Shown here piece by piece: positions 23,464 to 32,410 of a DNA stretch of 32,410 nt (the first letter of the stretch is position 1; each line of letters opens with the position of its first letter). This stretch comes from Commensalibacter papalotli (GTDB lineage Bacteria > Pseudomonadota > Alphaproteobacteria > Acetobacterales > Acetobacteraceae). The stretch covers positions 1-32,410 of the forward strand of contig NZ_CAMXCI010000009.1 of NCBI RefSeq assembly GCF_947179115.1, read 5' to 3'. Under the pieces are notes generated by a model. It saw only the letters and a program-made list of their open reading frames with translations, searched no databases and was not told the origin of the DNA. The translations under genes and the position numbers were made by a program.

Positions 23464-26070
23464 ATGAATATTGAAAAATTTACTGAACGCTCACAAGGTT
23501 TTCTGCAAGCTGCACAAACTATTGCAATTCGCGAGTTTCATCAGCAATTAACCCCTCAACATCTTTTAAAAGCATTATTGGATGATGAAGAGGGTGCTGC
23601 GGCATCATTAATTCGTGCTGCCGGTGGGGATCCTAAAATCATTCAAGGTGCAGTTGAGCATGTATTAGCATCAATACCAAAAGTACAAGGGGGCGGTGCA
23701 GGACAACCGCAAGCTACACCAGAACTTATTCGCGTATTGGATAATGCAGAGCAAGAAGCAACCAAAGCAGGGGATACTTACGTTGCTCAAGATCGTTTGT
23801 TACTAGCGATTGCAGCGTCTGATACCCCTGCTGGATATGCAATGCAGAAAAATGGTGTATCTGCACAAAATTTATCGCATGCGATTGATGCAATTCGTAA
23901 AGGCAGAAAAGTCGACACTGCGAATGCAGAGGCTTCATTTGACGCGTTAAAAAAATATGCACGTGATATGACCGAAATTGCCCGTCAAGGTAAGTTGGAT
24001 CCAGTCATTGGACGTGATGAGGAAATTCGCCGTGCAGTTCAAGTCCTTGCACGTCGTACCAAAAATAACCCTGTGCTTATTGGTGAACCTGGCGTTGGTA
24101 AGACCGCCATTGTTGAAGGATTAGCACTGCGGATTGTGAATGGAGATGTTCCAGAAGCGTTAAAAAATAAACAGCTTTTGGCTTTGGATCTGGGTGCTTT
24201 GGTTGCTGGTGCTAAATTTAGAGGTGAATTCGAAGAGCGTCTAAAAGCGGTTATTAAAGAAGTCGAAACAGCAGCAGGAAAAATTATTTTATTCATTGAT
24301 GAAATGCATACGATTGTTGGTGCTGGTCGCTCTGATGGCGCAATGGATGCTTCTAATCTCATTAAACCAGAATTAGCACGAGGCACTTTGCATTGTATTG
24401 GTGCGACAACGTTGGATGAATATCGCAAATACATCGAAAAAGATGCTGCATTAGCTCGTCGTTTTCAACCCGTGTTTGTTGGTGAGCCTTCTGTTTCCGA
24501 TACGATTTCTATTCTTCGTGGTATCGCAGAAAAATATGAATTACATCATGGGGTTCGTATTGCCGACAGTGCCTTGGTTGCGGCTGCGACCTTATCTAAT
24601 CGTTATATTACCGATCGTTTTTTACCTGATAAAGCCATTGATTTGGTTGATGAAGCGGCCAGCCGTTTGCGTATGCAAATTGACAGCAAACCAGAGGCTT
24701 TGGATGAGTTAGATCGTCGCTTAATTCAATTAAAAATTGAACGTGAAGCATTAAAACGCGAGGAAGATTCTGCCAGTAAAGAACGGTTGGCTACGTTGGA
24801 AAGTGAAATCGCAGCATTAGAAGAAAAATCTGATGCGATGACAGCCGCTTGGCATGCAGAGAAAGAACAAGTCAATGCTGTGCAAAAACTACAAGAACAG
24901 TTAGATCAAGCACGTTCTGAAGTTGAAGTTGCACAACGTCAAGGTAATTTGGCCAAAGCGTCTCAACTTATGTATGGCACTATTCCCGATTTGCAAAAAC
25001 AAATTGAGGATACACAAAGCAAAAATAATGAGCATCCAGAGGCTGGACAGTTGGTATCTCAAGCCGTTACAGATCATGAAATTGCTGGGGTTGTCTCTCG
25101 TTGGACAGGTATTCCAGTGGATAAAATGCTGGAGGGCGAGCGTACAAAACTACTTCGTATGGAAGATGAGCTTCGTGAACGTGTTATTGGACAAGAAGCT
25201 GCATTAAAAGCAGTATCAAATGCAGTTCGTCGTGCCCGTGCAGGATTACAAGATCCTAATCGTCCAATTGGCTCATTCTTATTCTTGGGCCCAACTGGGG
25301 TTGGTAAGACTGAGTTGACCAAAGCATTGGCTGATTTCTTGTTTGATGATGAAAAAGCATTGTTGCGTGTGGATATGAGTGAGTTCATGGAAAAACATGC
25401 TGTATCTCGTTTAATCGGTGCACCTCCTGGTTATGTTGGGTATGAAGAGGGCGGTGTTTTAACTGAAGCCGTAAGACGTCGTCCTTATCAAGTTATTTTG
25501 TTTGATGAAGTTGAAAAAGCACATGAAGATGTCTTTAATATTTTATTACAAGTGCTTGATGATGGTCGTTTAACTGATGGTCAAGGACGTACAGTCGACT
25601 TTAGAAATACAATGATTATTTTAACCAGTAATCTTGGTTCTGATGTGTTGGCCAATCAGCCTGATGGTGAAACAACCGATATGGTTGAGGCTGACGTTAT
25701 GAAAGTTGTCCGTGCGCATTTCCGACCAGAGTTTTTAAACCGATTAGATGAAATTATCCTATTTAGTCGCTTACAAAAAGCAGATATGGCAAAGATTGTT
25801 GATATTCAATTGGGTCGTCTGCAAACCCTGTTGGCTGATCGTAAAATCAAATTGAACCTTGATGAAAAGGCACATCATTGGTTGGAAGAGGCTGGGTATG
25901 ATCCTGTTTATGGTGCTCGCCCATTAAAACGGGTTATTCAGCGTAATTTGCAAAACCAATTGGCGGAATTGGTTTTGCAAGGCGATGTTTACGATGGTGA
26001 GGATATTCCTGTCAGTGCTAATGAGAAAGGGTTGGTTATCAAAGGTCAGCAGAGTTCTGATCTGGGATAA
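23464..26070 (+). CDS. clpB: Chaperone ClpB (Hsp100 disaggregase)
   Basis: This is an 868-residue cytosolic AAA+ hexameric unfoldase that rescues aggregated proteins with DnaK. Domains in order: N-terminal Clp repeat domain (1-145), first AAA+ with Walker A GEPGVGKT (207-214) and Walker B FIDEMHT, the long coiled-coil M domain (about 400-525, 'LDELDRRLIQLKIEREALKR' onward) that distinguishes ClpB from ClpA/ClpC, second AAA+ with Walker A GPTGVGKT (609-616) and Walker B LFDEVEKA, pore loop GYVGYEEGG, and a D2-small domain ending QNQLAELVLQGDV. Length is typical. Monocistronic, with a terminator following. Confidence 0.97.
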   Translation: MNIEKFTERSQGFLQAAQTIAIREFHQQLTPQHLLKALLDDEEGAAASLIRAAGGDPKIIQGAVEHVLASIPKVQGGGAGQPQATPELIRVLDNAEQEATKAGDTYVAQDRLLLAIAASDTPAGYAMQKNGVSAQNLSHAIDAIRKGRKVDTANAEASFDALKKYARDMTEIARQGKLDPVIGRDEEIRRAVQVLARRTKNNPVLIGEPGVGKTAIVEGLALRIVNGDVPEALKNKQLLALDLGALVAGAKFRGEFEERLKAVIKEVETAAGKIILFIDEMHTIVGAGRSDGAMDASNLIKPELARGTLHCIGATTLDEYRKYIEKDAALARRFQPVFVGEPSVSDTISILRGIAEKYELHHGVRIADSALVAAATLSNRYITDRFLPDKAIDLVDEAASRLRMQIDSKPEALDELDRRLIQLKIEREALKREEDSASKERLATLESEIAALEEKSDAMTAAWHAEKEQVNAVQKLQEQLDQARSEVEVAQRQGNLAKASQLMYGTIPDLQKQIEDTQSKNNEHPEAGQLVSQAVTDHEIAGVVSRWTGIPVDKMLEGERTKLLRMEDELRERVIGQEAALKAVSNAVRRARAGLQDPNRPIGSFLFLGPTGVGKTELTKALADFLFDDEKALLRVDMSEFMEKHAVSRLIGAPPGYVGYEEGGVLTEAVRRRPYQVILFDEVEKAHEDVFNILLQVLDDGRLTDGQGRTVDFRNTMIILTSNLGSDVLANQPDGETTDMVEADVMKVVRAHFRPEFLNRLDEIILFSRLQKADMAKIVDIQLGRLQTLLADRKIKLNLDEKAHHWLEEAGYDPVYGARPLKRVIQRNLQNQLAELVLQGDVYDGEDIPVSANEKGLVIKGQQSSDLG

Positions 26071-26108
26071 TGATTTTTGACTGATATAATCTGTATAATA
26101 AGTTGAAG

Positions 26109-26143
26109 AAAAGGTAGGCATTTATATTATGCTTACCTTTTTT
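26109..26143 (+). terminator. Rho-independent terminator after clpB
   Basis: Stem AAAAGGTAGGCAT (26109-26121) with ATGCTTACCTTTT (from 26129), one mismatch-like G-T pair, loop of 7, then T run. Confidence 0.85.
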
Positions 26144-26283
26144 AATTTGAATTGATTAAATCTATATTTTAAGAAATTATAGTAGTATAGTAACGAATAA
26201 ATCATATTATAATTATGAGAATAACTTTTAAACCAAAAAAATATAAATTTGCGCAAACCGCATGACGATGGAGAATGAGAGCA

Positions 26284-28611
26284 ATGAGTAAAGTAATTAG
26301 CCAAAATAGTGTAGATAGTTCAGTGATCAGTGGTGACACGAGTTCAAATATAATTGTTAAAGGTGCAGGTAAGATATCCCCTGTTGCTGAGCAAATTAAC
26401 CCAACAGTGATAGTGTCTGCTGGGCAAGCTGTGAGTGGACTTAAACTGAGCTCTGGGCAACTCATTGTTTCATCAGGAGGTAGTGCAAACGAGACAACTA
26501 TTGATGGGGGGGCAACTGAGTATGTTTACTCTGGTGGGATTGATACAAATACAACCATATCCAATGGTGCGCAATATGTTATTGGGGGAACGGTGACAGG
26601 CGCGACTGCATGGCTAGCTATACAACAAATGAAGCCTAATTCGACTGTTATAGGTAACAGTATTGTTTCATATGCAGAGAATACTTTGTTGCAATATGTT
26701 TCTGGAGGAGGGGTAGTAAGTGATTTTAATATTACTGCGGGTTTAGCAGGTTCGTTGGATGAAGCTTCTCAAAAACTTAAAATAGATGTTGCTGAGGTAA
26801 AACAATATGTCTTAGATGGCGGAACGGTTACAAATGGTACAATTTTTGGAGGTGAACAATATGTTTCCTCTGGTGGGGTTGCAAACAATGTGAGTTTGGT
26901 AGGAGTTTTAGGAAAAGTGCTTAGTTACCCTGCTGTACAATATGTTTATAACGGTGGTGTTGTTAACTCTACACAAATTTCAACTAATGGACGACAATAT
27001 GTATATTCAGGGGGTATAGCTAATGATACTAAGTTAGATAATCATACATCTTCTTTTGTTGAATTTGGTGGAACAATTAGTAATGTGACTGTTGGTTTTT
27101 TTGGATATTTAGAGTTAAATGGCACTGCTAAGGGGAATATTCAAATTGCTTCTGATGGTTACTTATCAGTTGGAAATGCTGCAAAAATAGAAGGTGTGGT
27201 TGCGCTAGATGCTGGTGGCAGTATGACGATTGGTTTATCGAATGGTGGGTCGGTTGATTTAATTGGTGATAATAATAGTGGATTAATTATATCTGGTTAT
27301 GCCAAAAATAGGGATGCGCTTGGTACGAATACGAGTGTTACGACGGTTATTAGTGGTTTTTCTGGTTTGGGTGCGGATTCATCTGATAAAGTAACGATTG
27401 ATGGATTGAAGGCTGGGATTGTTTCTTCTGTAAGTTATCCCGATGATGATCATATTATTTTGCAATTACTGAATGGCACTTCTGTTACGTTAAACATGAT
27501 TGGCATTAAACAAACGGGTTATAGTTTAGGCAGTGATGCGAATGGTGATTTAACCATGATTGTTTGTTTTTTGACAGGCACGATGATTAAGATGGGTAAA
27601 GGGGATTGTGTGGTTGAGGATATTCAGGTGGGGGATATGGTTTTAACTTATGATCCTCAGACAAAAACAAAAGTTAAAAAGAAAGTGGTATGGGTTGGCC
27701 ATCAAACAGCTCGTGTAAATCCTAAATTAACTGATGATTTAGCTGGCTATCCTGTTCGTATTGTAAAAGATGCTTTTAAAAAAGGCGTTCCAAACAAGGA
27801 TTTATTGATTACGGCAGAACATTGTTTATTTATTGATGGGCATTTTATTCCAGCACGTATGTTGGTGAATGGTCGTTCTATTTATTATGATTATTCTATG
27901 ACATCTTATGATTATTATCATATTGAAACCGAAGACCATTCTGTGATTTGGGCGGATGGTATGTTAACAGAAAGCTATTTAAATACGGGCAATCGTTATG
28001 GATTTAATAGGGATCAAAAAGTTGTTGTTTTGGATCCTAAAGTGAAGACGTGGGAACAGGATGCAGCGGTACCTTTGATGGTTGAACGTTCTGTTGTAGA
28101 AGCGGTTTTTAACGATTTAGACAAACGTGCAGTTAAACAAAAATTATTACTTCGAAATGAGCGTCATTTTACGTTCTCAAACGATCCGGCTTTGTATTTG
28201 TTAACCGAAGAAGGTGAAGAAATTTATCAAAGCCGAGTAGAGGATGACCGAGTGATCTTTACTTTACCAGCGAATACCCAAAATATTTATCTTGTTTCCA
28301 GGAAAAGTCGCCCTTGTGATGTGATTGGTCCGTTTGAGAATAATCGCCATTCTTTTGGTATATTGGTTGGGCAGGTTAGTGTATTAAATGAACATGGTGC
28401 TTATCCAATTACAAAATATTTACAACAAGAAGATTTGCAAGGATGGTCTGTAAAAGAGCAATCTTTGTATCGTTGGACACAAGGTTGTGCTTTTTTGCCA
28501 TTGGATGTGTATAATATGGATCATTCATTTGAAATATCCATTCAAATTATCAAAGCAGGTCCTTATATTATTAAGGAAGAAATGCACGATGAAAAGCGTA
28601 TAGCTGTTTAG
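26284..28611 (+). CDS. Hint-domain protein with AIDA-type repeats
   Basis: This is a 775-residue protein. The N-terminal 300 residues carry degenerate AIDA-like repeats of the form 'SGGxxxxTxIxxGGxQYVxSGG' (GGIDTNTTISNGAQYVIGG, QYVSSGGVANNVSL, QYVYNGGVVNSTQI, QYVYSGGIANDTKL), predicting a beta-solenoid passenger. About 330-425 is a conserved linker ending TMIV. The Hint_2 domain begins at Cys428 (CFLTGTMIKM) with Thr510-His513 (TAEHC), IPARMLVNGRSI and LTESYLNTGNRYGF. The C-terminal 200 residues match those of the other Hint protein in the window (YRWTQGCAFLPL near 730). No signal peptide is seen. ATG at 26284 is preferred because GGAG at 26270-26273 is ten bases away; the in-frame ATG at 26275 is too close. 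Self-cleavage at Cys428 is the family expectation. Confidence 0.85.
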   Translation: MSKVISQNSVDSSVISGDTSSNIIVKGAGKISPVAEQINPTVIVSAGQAVSGLKLSSGQLIVSSGGSANETTIDGGATEYVYSGGIDTNTTISNGAQYVIGGTVTGATAWLAIQQMKPNSTVIGNSIVSYAENTLLQYVSGGGVVSDFNITAGLAGSLDEASQKLKIDVAEVKQYVLDGGTVTNGTIFGGEQYVSSGGVANNVSLVGVLGKVLSYPAVQYVYNGGVVNSTQISTNGRQYVYSGGIANDTKLDNHTSSFVEFGGTISNVTVGFFGYLELNGTAKGNIQIASDGYLSVGNAAKIEGVVALDAGGSMTIGLSNGGSVDLIGDNNSGLIISGYAKNRDALGTNTSVTTVISGFSGLGADSSDKVTIDGLKAGIVSSVSYPDDDHIILQLLNGTSVTLNMIGIKQTGYSLGSDANGDLTMIVCFLTGTMIKMGKGDCVVEDIQVGDMVLTYDPQTKTKVKKKVVWVGHQTARVNPKLTDDLAGYPVRIVKDAFKKGVPNKDLLITAEHCLFIDGHFIPARMLVNGRSIYYDYSMTSYDYYHIETEDHSVIWADGMLTESYLNTGNRYGFNRDQKVVVLDPKVKTWEQDAAVPLMVERSVVEAVFNDLDKRAVKQKLLLRNERHFTFSNDPALYLLTEEGEEIYQSRVEDDRVIFTLPANTQNIYLVSRKSRPCDVIGPFENNRHSFGILVGQVSVLNEHGAYPITKYLQQEDLQGWSVKEQSLYRWTQGCAFLPLDVYNMDHSFEISIQIIKAGPYIIKEEMHDEKRIAV

Positions 28612-28627
28612 TAATATTATTAGGTTT

Positions 28628-28653
28628 CGGATTGATTATCGATAATCAATCCG
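28628..28653. repeat. Perfect 26-bp palindrome between convergent Hint and photolyase genes
   Basis: Arm CGGATTGATTATC (28628-28640) is followed directly by its reverse complement (28641-28653). It covers the last codons of phrB and follows the Hint gene stop by 17 bases. It probably serves as a bidirectional terminator, although the T tract is poor on both strands. Confidence 0.7.
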
Positions 28654-30067
28654 TCTTCTTAGCCTTTTCAAAAGCTTCTAACGTTACTTTTCTTGCTATG
28701 TCATGAATGATAATCGGATTGGGATAGTTTAAAGGCTTTCCAACTTTTTCTGCCCATTGATGAGGGGTATGAATTAGTTTTGTTGGAACTTGTTTTAATT
28801 CTGGTAGCCATTGTTTTATAAAAATACCCTCTGGATCAAAACGTTGTCCTTGTGTTGTTGGATTAAAAATACGGAAATAAGGCGTGGAATCTGTTCCTGT
28901 AGAGGCTGCCCATTGCCATCCACCATTATTCGCTGCCAGATCACCATCGGTTAATTGAGACATAAAATATTGTTCTCCCCAACGCCAATCAATCAATAGA
29001 TCTTTAACTAGGAAACTGGCGGTAATCATACGTAAACGATTGTGCATCCACCCTGTTTGATTGAGTTGACGCATGGCTGCATCAATAATAGGATAGCCTG
29101 TATTGCCTGCTTTCCATTGTTCAAAATGATCTTTATTATTTTTCCATTGGATGTTGTCTGTCCATTCAATGAAAGGTTTATGTTTGCACAAGCGGGGATG
29201 AGCAACCATTAAATGTTGGTAAAATTCACGCCAAATCAGTTCGTTGAACCAGGAAAAAGCACCACTTTTTTGATTTTCCCAAAACCGTGGATATTCCTGA
29301 GTTAAATAGTGTAAACATTGCCTGACTGATAAAACTCCTAATGCTAAATAAGCAGAAAGTTGACTGGTATAATCAAGGCTGGGAATATCTCTCTTCTCAG
29401 TATAGCCTTCAACCTTTTCAGCACAAAACTCTTCTAATCTTTGTAACGCTTTTTTGGTAATGGGAGAAAAGAACTCAAACTTCTCTGTAGGATAATCAAA
29501 AGCAGGAATTTTTTTACTTTTGATCTTTTGGTTTTCTCTGGGTTCAGGTTGTTCATATAAATGATAATCGGTTTGTATAAATTGATCTAAGAATGTATTT
29601 CGAAAAGGAGTAAAGACTTTATACATCTCTCCTTTACCATTGCGAATAGTCAATGGGATAGTAAAGAGATTTCCATCTAACTCAATGCATTTGACAGAAT
29701 TTTTTAATTTTTTCTTTAATAAGCAATCGCGTTTATGTTCATTAAATTCATATTGACGATTGTAAAAAAGCTGATTTATTTGATATTCTTGGCAAATATT
29801 ATCAATAACGTCGATACTATCCGTAAAATTATTGCAACTTTGATAAAGTAACTGAATATTCAGTTCAGCCAGCTCTTTTTGTAATTCTGTTAGTCGAACA
29901 TGAATAAAGTATGCTTGCCTTGCAGACATATGATGCATTTTCCACTGCTCAGGTGTCGCTATATAAAGCGCAATTACTGTTGCATTTTGATCTTTACAAG
30001 CGTTGGTTAATGCAGGGTTGTCTGTAACACGCAGATCATTTCTGAACCAGATTAAATTTGTTGTCAT
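28646..30067 (-). CDS. phrB: Deoxyribodipyrimidine photolyase (class I CPD)
   Basis: This is a 473-residue flavoenzyme that uses blue light and FADH- to split cyclobutane pyrimidine dimers in DNA. The N-terminal alpha/beta antenna domain begins TTNLIWFRNDLRVTDNPAL. The C-terminal FAD domain contains FSWFNELIWREFYQHLM, GYPIIDAAMRQLNQTGWMHN, RLRMITASFLVKDLLIDWRW and GDLAANNGGWQWAASTGTD, with the conserved Trp residues of the electron-transfer chain and dimer pocket. Length is the same as E. coli PhrB. The start has no strong ribosome site. It converges with the Hint gene and is transcribed alone. Confidence 0.95.
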   Translation of the reverse strand: MTTNLIWFRNDLRVTDNPALTNACKDQNATVIALYIATPEQWKMHHMSARQAYFIHVRLTELQKELAELNIQLLYQSCNNFTDSIDVIDNICQEYQINQLFYNRQYEFNEHKRDCLLKKKLKNSVKCIELDGNLFTIPLTIRNGKGEMYKVFTPFRNTFLDQFIQTDYHLYEQPEPRENQKIKSKKIPAFDYPTEKFEFFSPITKKALQRLEEFCAEKVEGYTEKRDIPSLDYTSQLSAYLALGVLSVRQCLHYLTQEYPRFWENQKSGAFSWFNELIWREFYQHLMVAHPRLCKHKPFIEWTDNIQWKNNKDHFEQWKAGNTGYPIIDAAMRQLNQTGWMHNRLRMITASFLVKDLLIDWRWGEQYFMSQLTDGDLAANNGGWQWAASTGTDSTPYFRIFNPTTQGQRFDPEGIFIKQWLPELKQVPTKLIHTPHQWAEKVGKPLNYPNPIIIHDIARKVTLEAFEKAKKTD

Positions 30068-30608
30068 GAAAGTGCCTTATTAATATTTGGCAGTGCATTT
30101 TAATATTCTTTTGAATCTGCCATAATTAAGTTTCAAGAAGCTATACTTTTATTAAATAGATTATGCAGCAATATAAAATATTTGTAGAGTAAAATTAAGT
30201 ATCAATTTTGCAATAAATAATATTTTTATCTTTAGGAATTAGACAGCTTAGCTTTTTTATTTTCACAAATAAATAAATTTTAGTATATTCGAAACGTATT
30301 ATTAATTTGCTTATAAATATTCTTTAAAAGTCAGGATATATATCAACAAATTTTATACGAATTTGACAAGATCAAATGAAGAAAAATATTATTTTATATT
30401 GTGTTTGGATAAGAGACTAATACTATTTTGAAGTAAGCATCTTAATAAGCACATTTTTAATAAATTTATTGTGATAATTTAACAAAGTAAATATATTGTG
30501 AAAGTATAGATTAAGATAAAATAAAACCATTACAATATGCGCGTTCTATTTTATCAGTATATTACAATCTAGCTAGAATATATCAATATATTTCATAGGA
30601 ACGCATTC
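30068..30608. other. Long AT-rich divergent intergenic region (phrB / sugar porter)
   Basis: About 540 bases without a recognisable gene, RNA or repeat. It must include promoters for phrB (minus) and the sugar transporter (plus). CATAGGAACGC just before 30609 is the ribosome-site region of the transporter. No operator-like palindrome stands out. Confidence 0.5.
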
Positions 30609-31997
30609 ATGACAACACGAGCTCATCATGATACACATGCGCCACACAATAATGGTGTGGTTATTGTCATTGCTGTAATTGCTGCTTTGGGCGGCCTGCT
30701 ATTTGGTTATGATACTGGGGTAATCGGTGTTGCCCTTTTAGGTTTAGGTAAACAATTTGCTATGGATGATATTACCAAGCAATTGGTTACTGGGGGCATT
30801 ATTTTTGGTGCTTTATTTGGTTGCTTGGGAACAGGACCTTTATCTGATAAATTTGGCCGCCGAATTATGGTTGTTGCTGTAGGTATTGTATTTGCCTTGG
30901 GCTCATTAGCTTCTGCATTTGCACATAATATAGAGTTTTTGATTTTGTCTCGTTTTGTTCTTGGATTGTCAGCAGGAAGCTCAACTCAAATTATTCCTGT
31001 TTATATTGCAGAGGTTGCTCCTCCTGAACATCGGGGTAAGATGGTAGTTTTATTCCAATTTATGGTCGTGTTTGGGATTACGGTTGCTTATTTCAGTGGC
31101 TTTGTGTTGGGCGATCATTGGCGTTGGATGTTTGGTCTTGGTGTTGTTCCTGCGGCTATTTTATTGGCTGGCATGTTTTTTTTACCAGAAAGCCCTCGTT
31201 GGTTGGTGATGAAGCACAGAGATCAAGAAGCAATTACAATCTTAAACCGTTTGCGTTCAAGTAAAGAGGTGGTTCATGCAGAAATGGACGAAATCCATAC
31301 CGTATCTAATCAGCCTCAAGGAACCTGGAAAGACCTTGCCCAACCTTGGATTAGACCTGCTGTGATTGTTGGAGCATCGATTGCGATGTTCTCACAGATT
31401 ACAGGAAATAATGCCTTGATCTATTATGCACCTACTATTTTAACTTCAGCAGGATTTAGTGAAAAAACAGCTATTTTAGGTACAGGTTGTAGTACAATAC
31501 TGGTTGTTATTATGACTATGATAGGTAGTATCCTGGTTGATAAAATAGGTCGTCGTCGTTATTTGCTCTGGACAATCCCTGGTTCTATTGTGGCATTAAT
31601 TCTGATGGGTTACCTGTTTATGGGTGCCGGTCCTCAAACAGATGTCAGTAGAACCATGGTTGTTATTTGCCTTGCTGCTTATCTAATGTTGAACTGTGGT
31701 GGTTTTGGTGTTTGTATTTGGCTTATTAATGCCGAAGTTTATCCTTTGTTCGTTCGGGGTAAAGGGGCATCTTTAGGATCATTTAGTCATTGGTTTTTTG
31801 ATTTGATTGTAACCTTGACAACATTAAGTTTAGTAACTGCCCTAGGAGCCACTTATACATTCTGGCTATATGCATTGATTTCGATTGCAGCTGTTGTCTT
31901 CATCTACTATCTGGTTCCAGAAACCAAAGGTAAGTCTCTAGAAGAAATTGAGGGTGATCTCAGAGCCAATAGATTTTATCCATTTCAACAAAAATAA
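30609..31997 (+). CDS. MFS sugar porter (sugar:H+ symporter, GalP/XylE-like)
   Basis: This is a 462-residue inner-membrane transporter with twelve predicted membrane helices. Family signatures are GGLLFGYDTGVIGVAL (helix 1), DKFGRR in loop 2-3, RFVLGLSAGSSTQIIPVYIAE with PPEHRGK (helix 4 to loop 4-5), PESPRWL at the start of the central loop, QITGNNALIYYAPTIL (helix 7, sugar contacts), DKIGRRRYLL in loop 8-9, and PETKGKSLEEIE at the C-terminus. Usually helix 7 reads QQ.(S/T)G.N; here 'FSQITGNNALIYY' replaces the first Gln with Ser, which may affect specificity. Specific sugar not predictable. Transcribed alone. Confidence 0.93.
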   Translation: MTTRAHHDTHAPHNNGVVIVIAVIAALGGLLFGYDTGVIGVALLGLGKQFAMDDITKQLVTGGIIFGALFGCLGTGPLSDKFGRRIMVVAVGIVFALGSLASAFAHNIEFLILSRFVLGLSAGSSTQIIPVYIAEVAPPEHRGKMVVLFQFMVVFGITVAYFSGFVLGDHWRWMFGLGVVPAAILLAGMFFLPESPRWLVMKHRDQEAITILNRLRSSKEVVHAEMDEIHTVSNQPQGTWKDLAQPWIRPAVIVGASIAMFSQITGNNALIYYAPTILTSAGFSEKTAILGTGCSTILVVIMTMIGSILVDKIGRRRYLLWTIPGSIVALILMGYLFMGAGPQTDVSRTMVVICLAAYLMLNCGGFGVCIWLINAEVYPLFVRGKGASLGSFSHWFFDLIVTLTTLSLVTALGATYTFWLYALISIAAVVFIYYLVPETKGKSLEEIEGDLRANRFYPFQQK

Positions 31998-32410
31998 TAG
32001 GGATAAAGTGAGAATAGAATAATGGTTAAACTTGCTAAATACAATTATTATTCTATTCATTTACATCTTAGAGTTTAGTGTAGCGAAAATTTGTTATTGT
32101 ATTATTATATAGCGAATTTTACTAATTTCCCCTGAGTGTGACTATTTTAGAAGCGTTTGGCTTCATAACATTGCAGCATTTAATAATGTAAGCTCTGGGT
32201 ATGTGTATTAAATATTTTATTTAAAATGAATTTATATGTCTTACTTAAAAGGGGCGTTTGATTTGTTCATTACATATTAATTCAGCAAGTTCGACGCAAA
32301 TGCATATTTATTCTTTAAAGATTACGAAGGTATTTATTAAAGGAGTTTAATGATTCTATTTTTTTTGTGATTCTGATAATTTTGGTTTAACAATGTTTTT
32401 ATTTAACTTA
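31998..32410. other. Gene-free right end
   Basis: No reading frame or RNA is recognised. An AT-rich inverted repeat, GAATAGAATAAT (32012-32023) with ATTATTCTATTC (32047-32058), 15 bases after the transporter stop is a possible weak terminator. The rest is featureless AT-rich sequence. Confidence 0.5.
32012..32058 (+). terminator. Possible weak terminator after the sugar porter
   Basis: A perfect 12-bp stem but wholly AT-rich, with a 23-base loop and no clear T tract. It is the only candidate after the gene. Confidence 0.35.

Noticed and set aside
1..32410. CRISPR arrays and complete insertion sequences
   Set aside because: No regularly spaced repeats, cas-like genes, transposase frames or terminal inverted repeats with target duplications were seen.

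Overview
This AT-rich window carries core genes typical of an alphaproteobacterium: mlaE-mlaF-radA, ahcY, feoA-feoB, clpB, phrB and ugd. It also carries two large proteins with a Hedgehog/intein-type (Hint_2) domain, a kind common in acetic acid bacteria. I infer a host-associated, AT-rich Acetobacteraceae member, possibly Commensalibacter-like. That placement rests on gene content and base composition only; no 16S or database comparison was possible.

Left accessory region (1-5241), ending at the 3' end of a tRNA-Arg(CCG) gene on the minus strand: a truncated phage portal-like gene runs in from the left edge. It is followed by an intact PI-PLC X-domain phospholipase with an unrecognised N-terminal domain, flanked on both sides by related decayed sequence. 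Next come a C5-cytosine DNA methyltransferase and, converging on it, the broken C-terminal half of a HEPN (MAE_28990-like) nuclease. A phage-type gene broken by several frameshifts closes the region. Together these look like an eroded prophage or defence island beside a tRNA.

Middle region (5390-14411), mostly ordinary metabolism and envelope genes: a UPF0126 membrane protein and ribokinase (minus strand, with a 10-base G/C homopolymer inside rbsK), a Sad-type aldehyde dehydrogenase, a sugar-locus methyltransferase end to end with UDP-glucose dehydrogenase, then mlaE-mlaF-radA.

Right region (14412-32410): a large Hint protein sits between intact radA and a decayed second copy of the radA 3' end, followed by a broken Sel1-repeat gene. 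Then come ahcY, a very AT-rich gene of unknown function, the feoA-feoB-Cys-rich iron operon (minus), clpB, a second Hint protein with AIDA-type repeats, photolyase (minus), and a sugar-proton symporter.

The most distinctive signals are: the two Hint proteins sharing a post-Hint C-terminal module of about 200 residues but carrying unrelated N-terminal repeat passengers; the radA-Hint-radA' arrangement, which looks like the scar of an insertion; the PI-PLC cargo flanked by duplicated relic DNA; and the HEPN remnant facing a methyltransferase.
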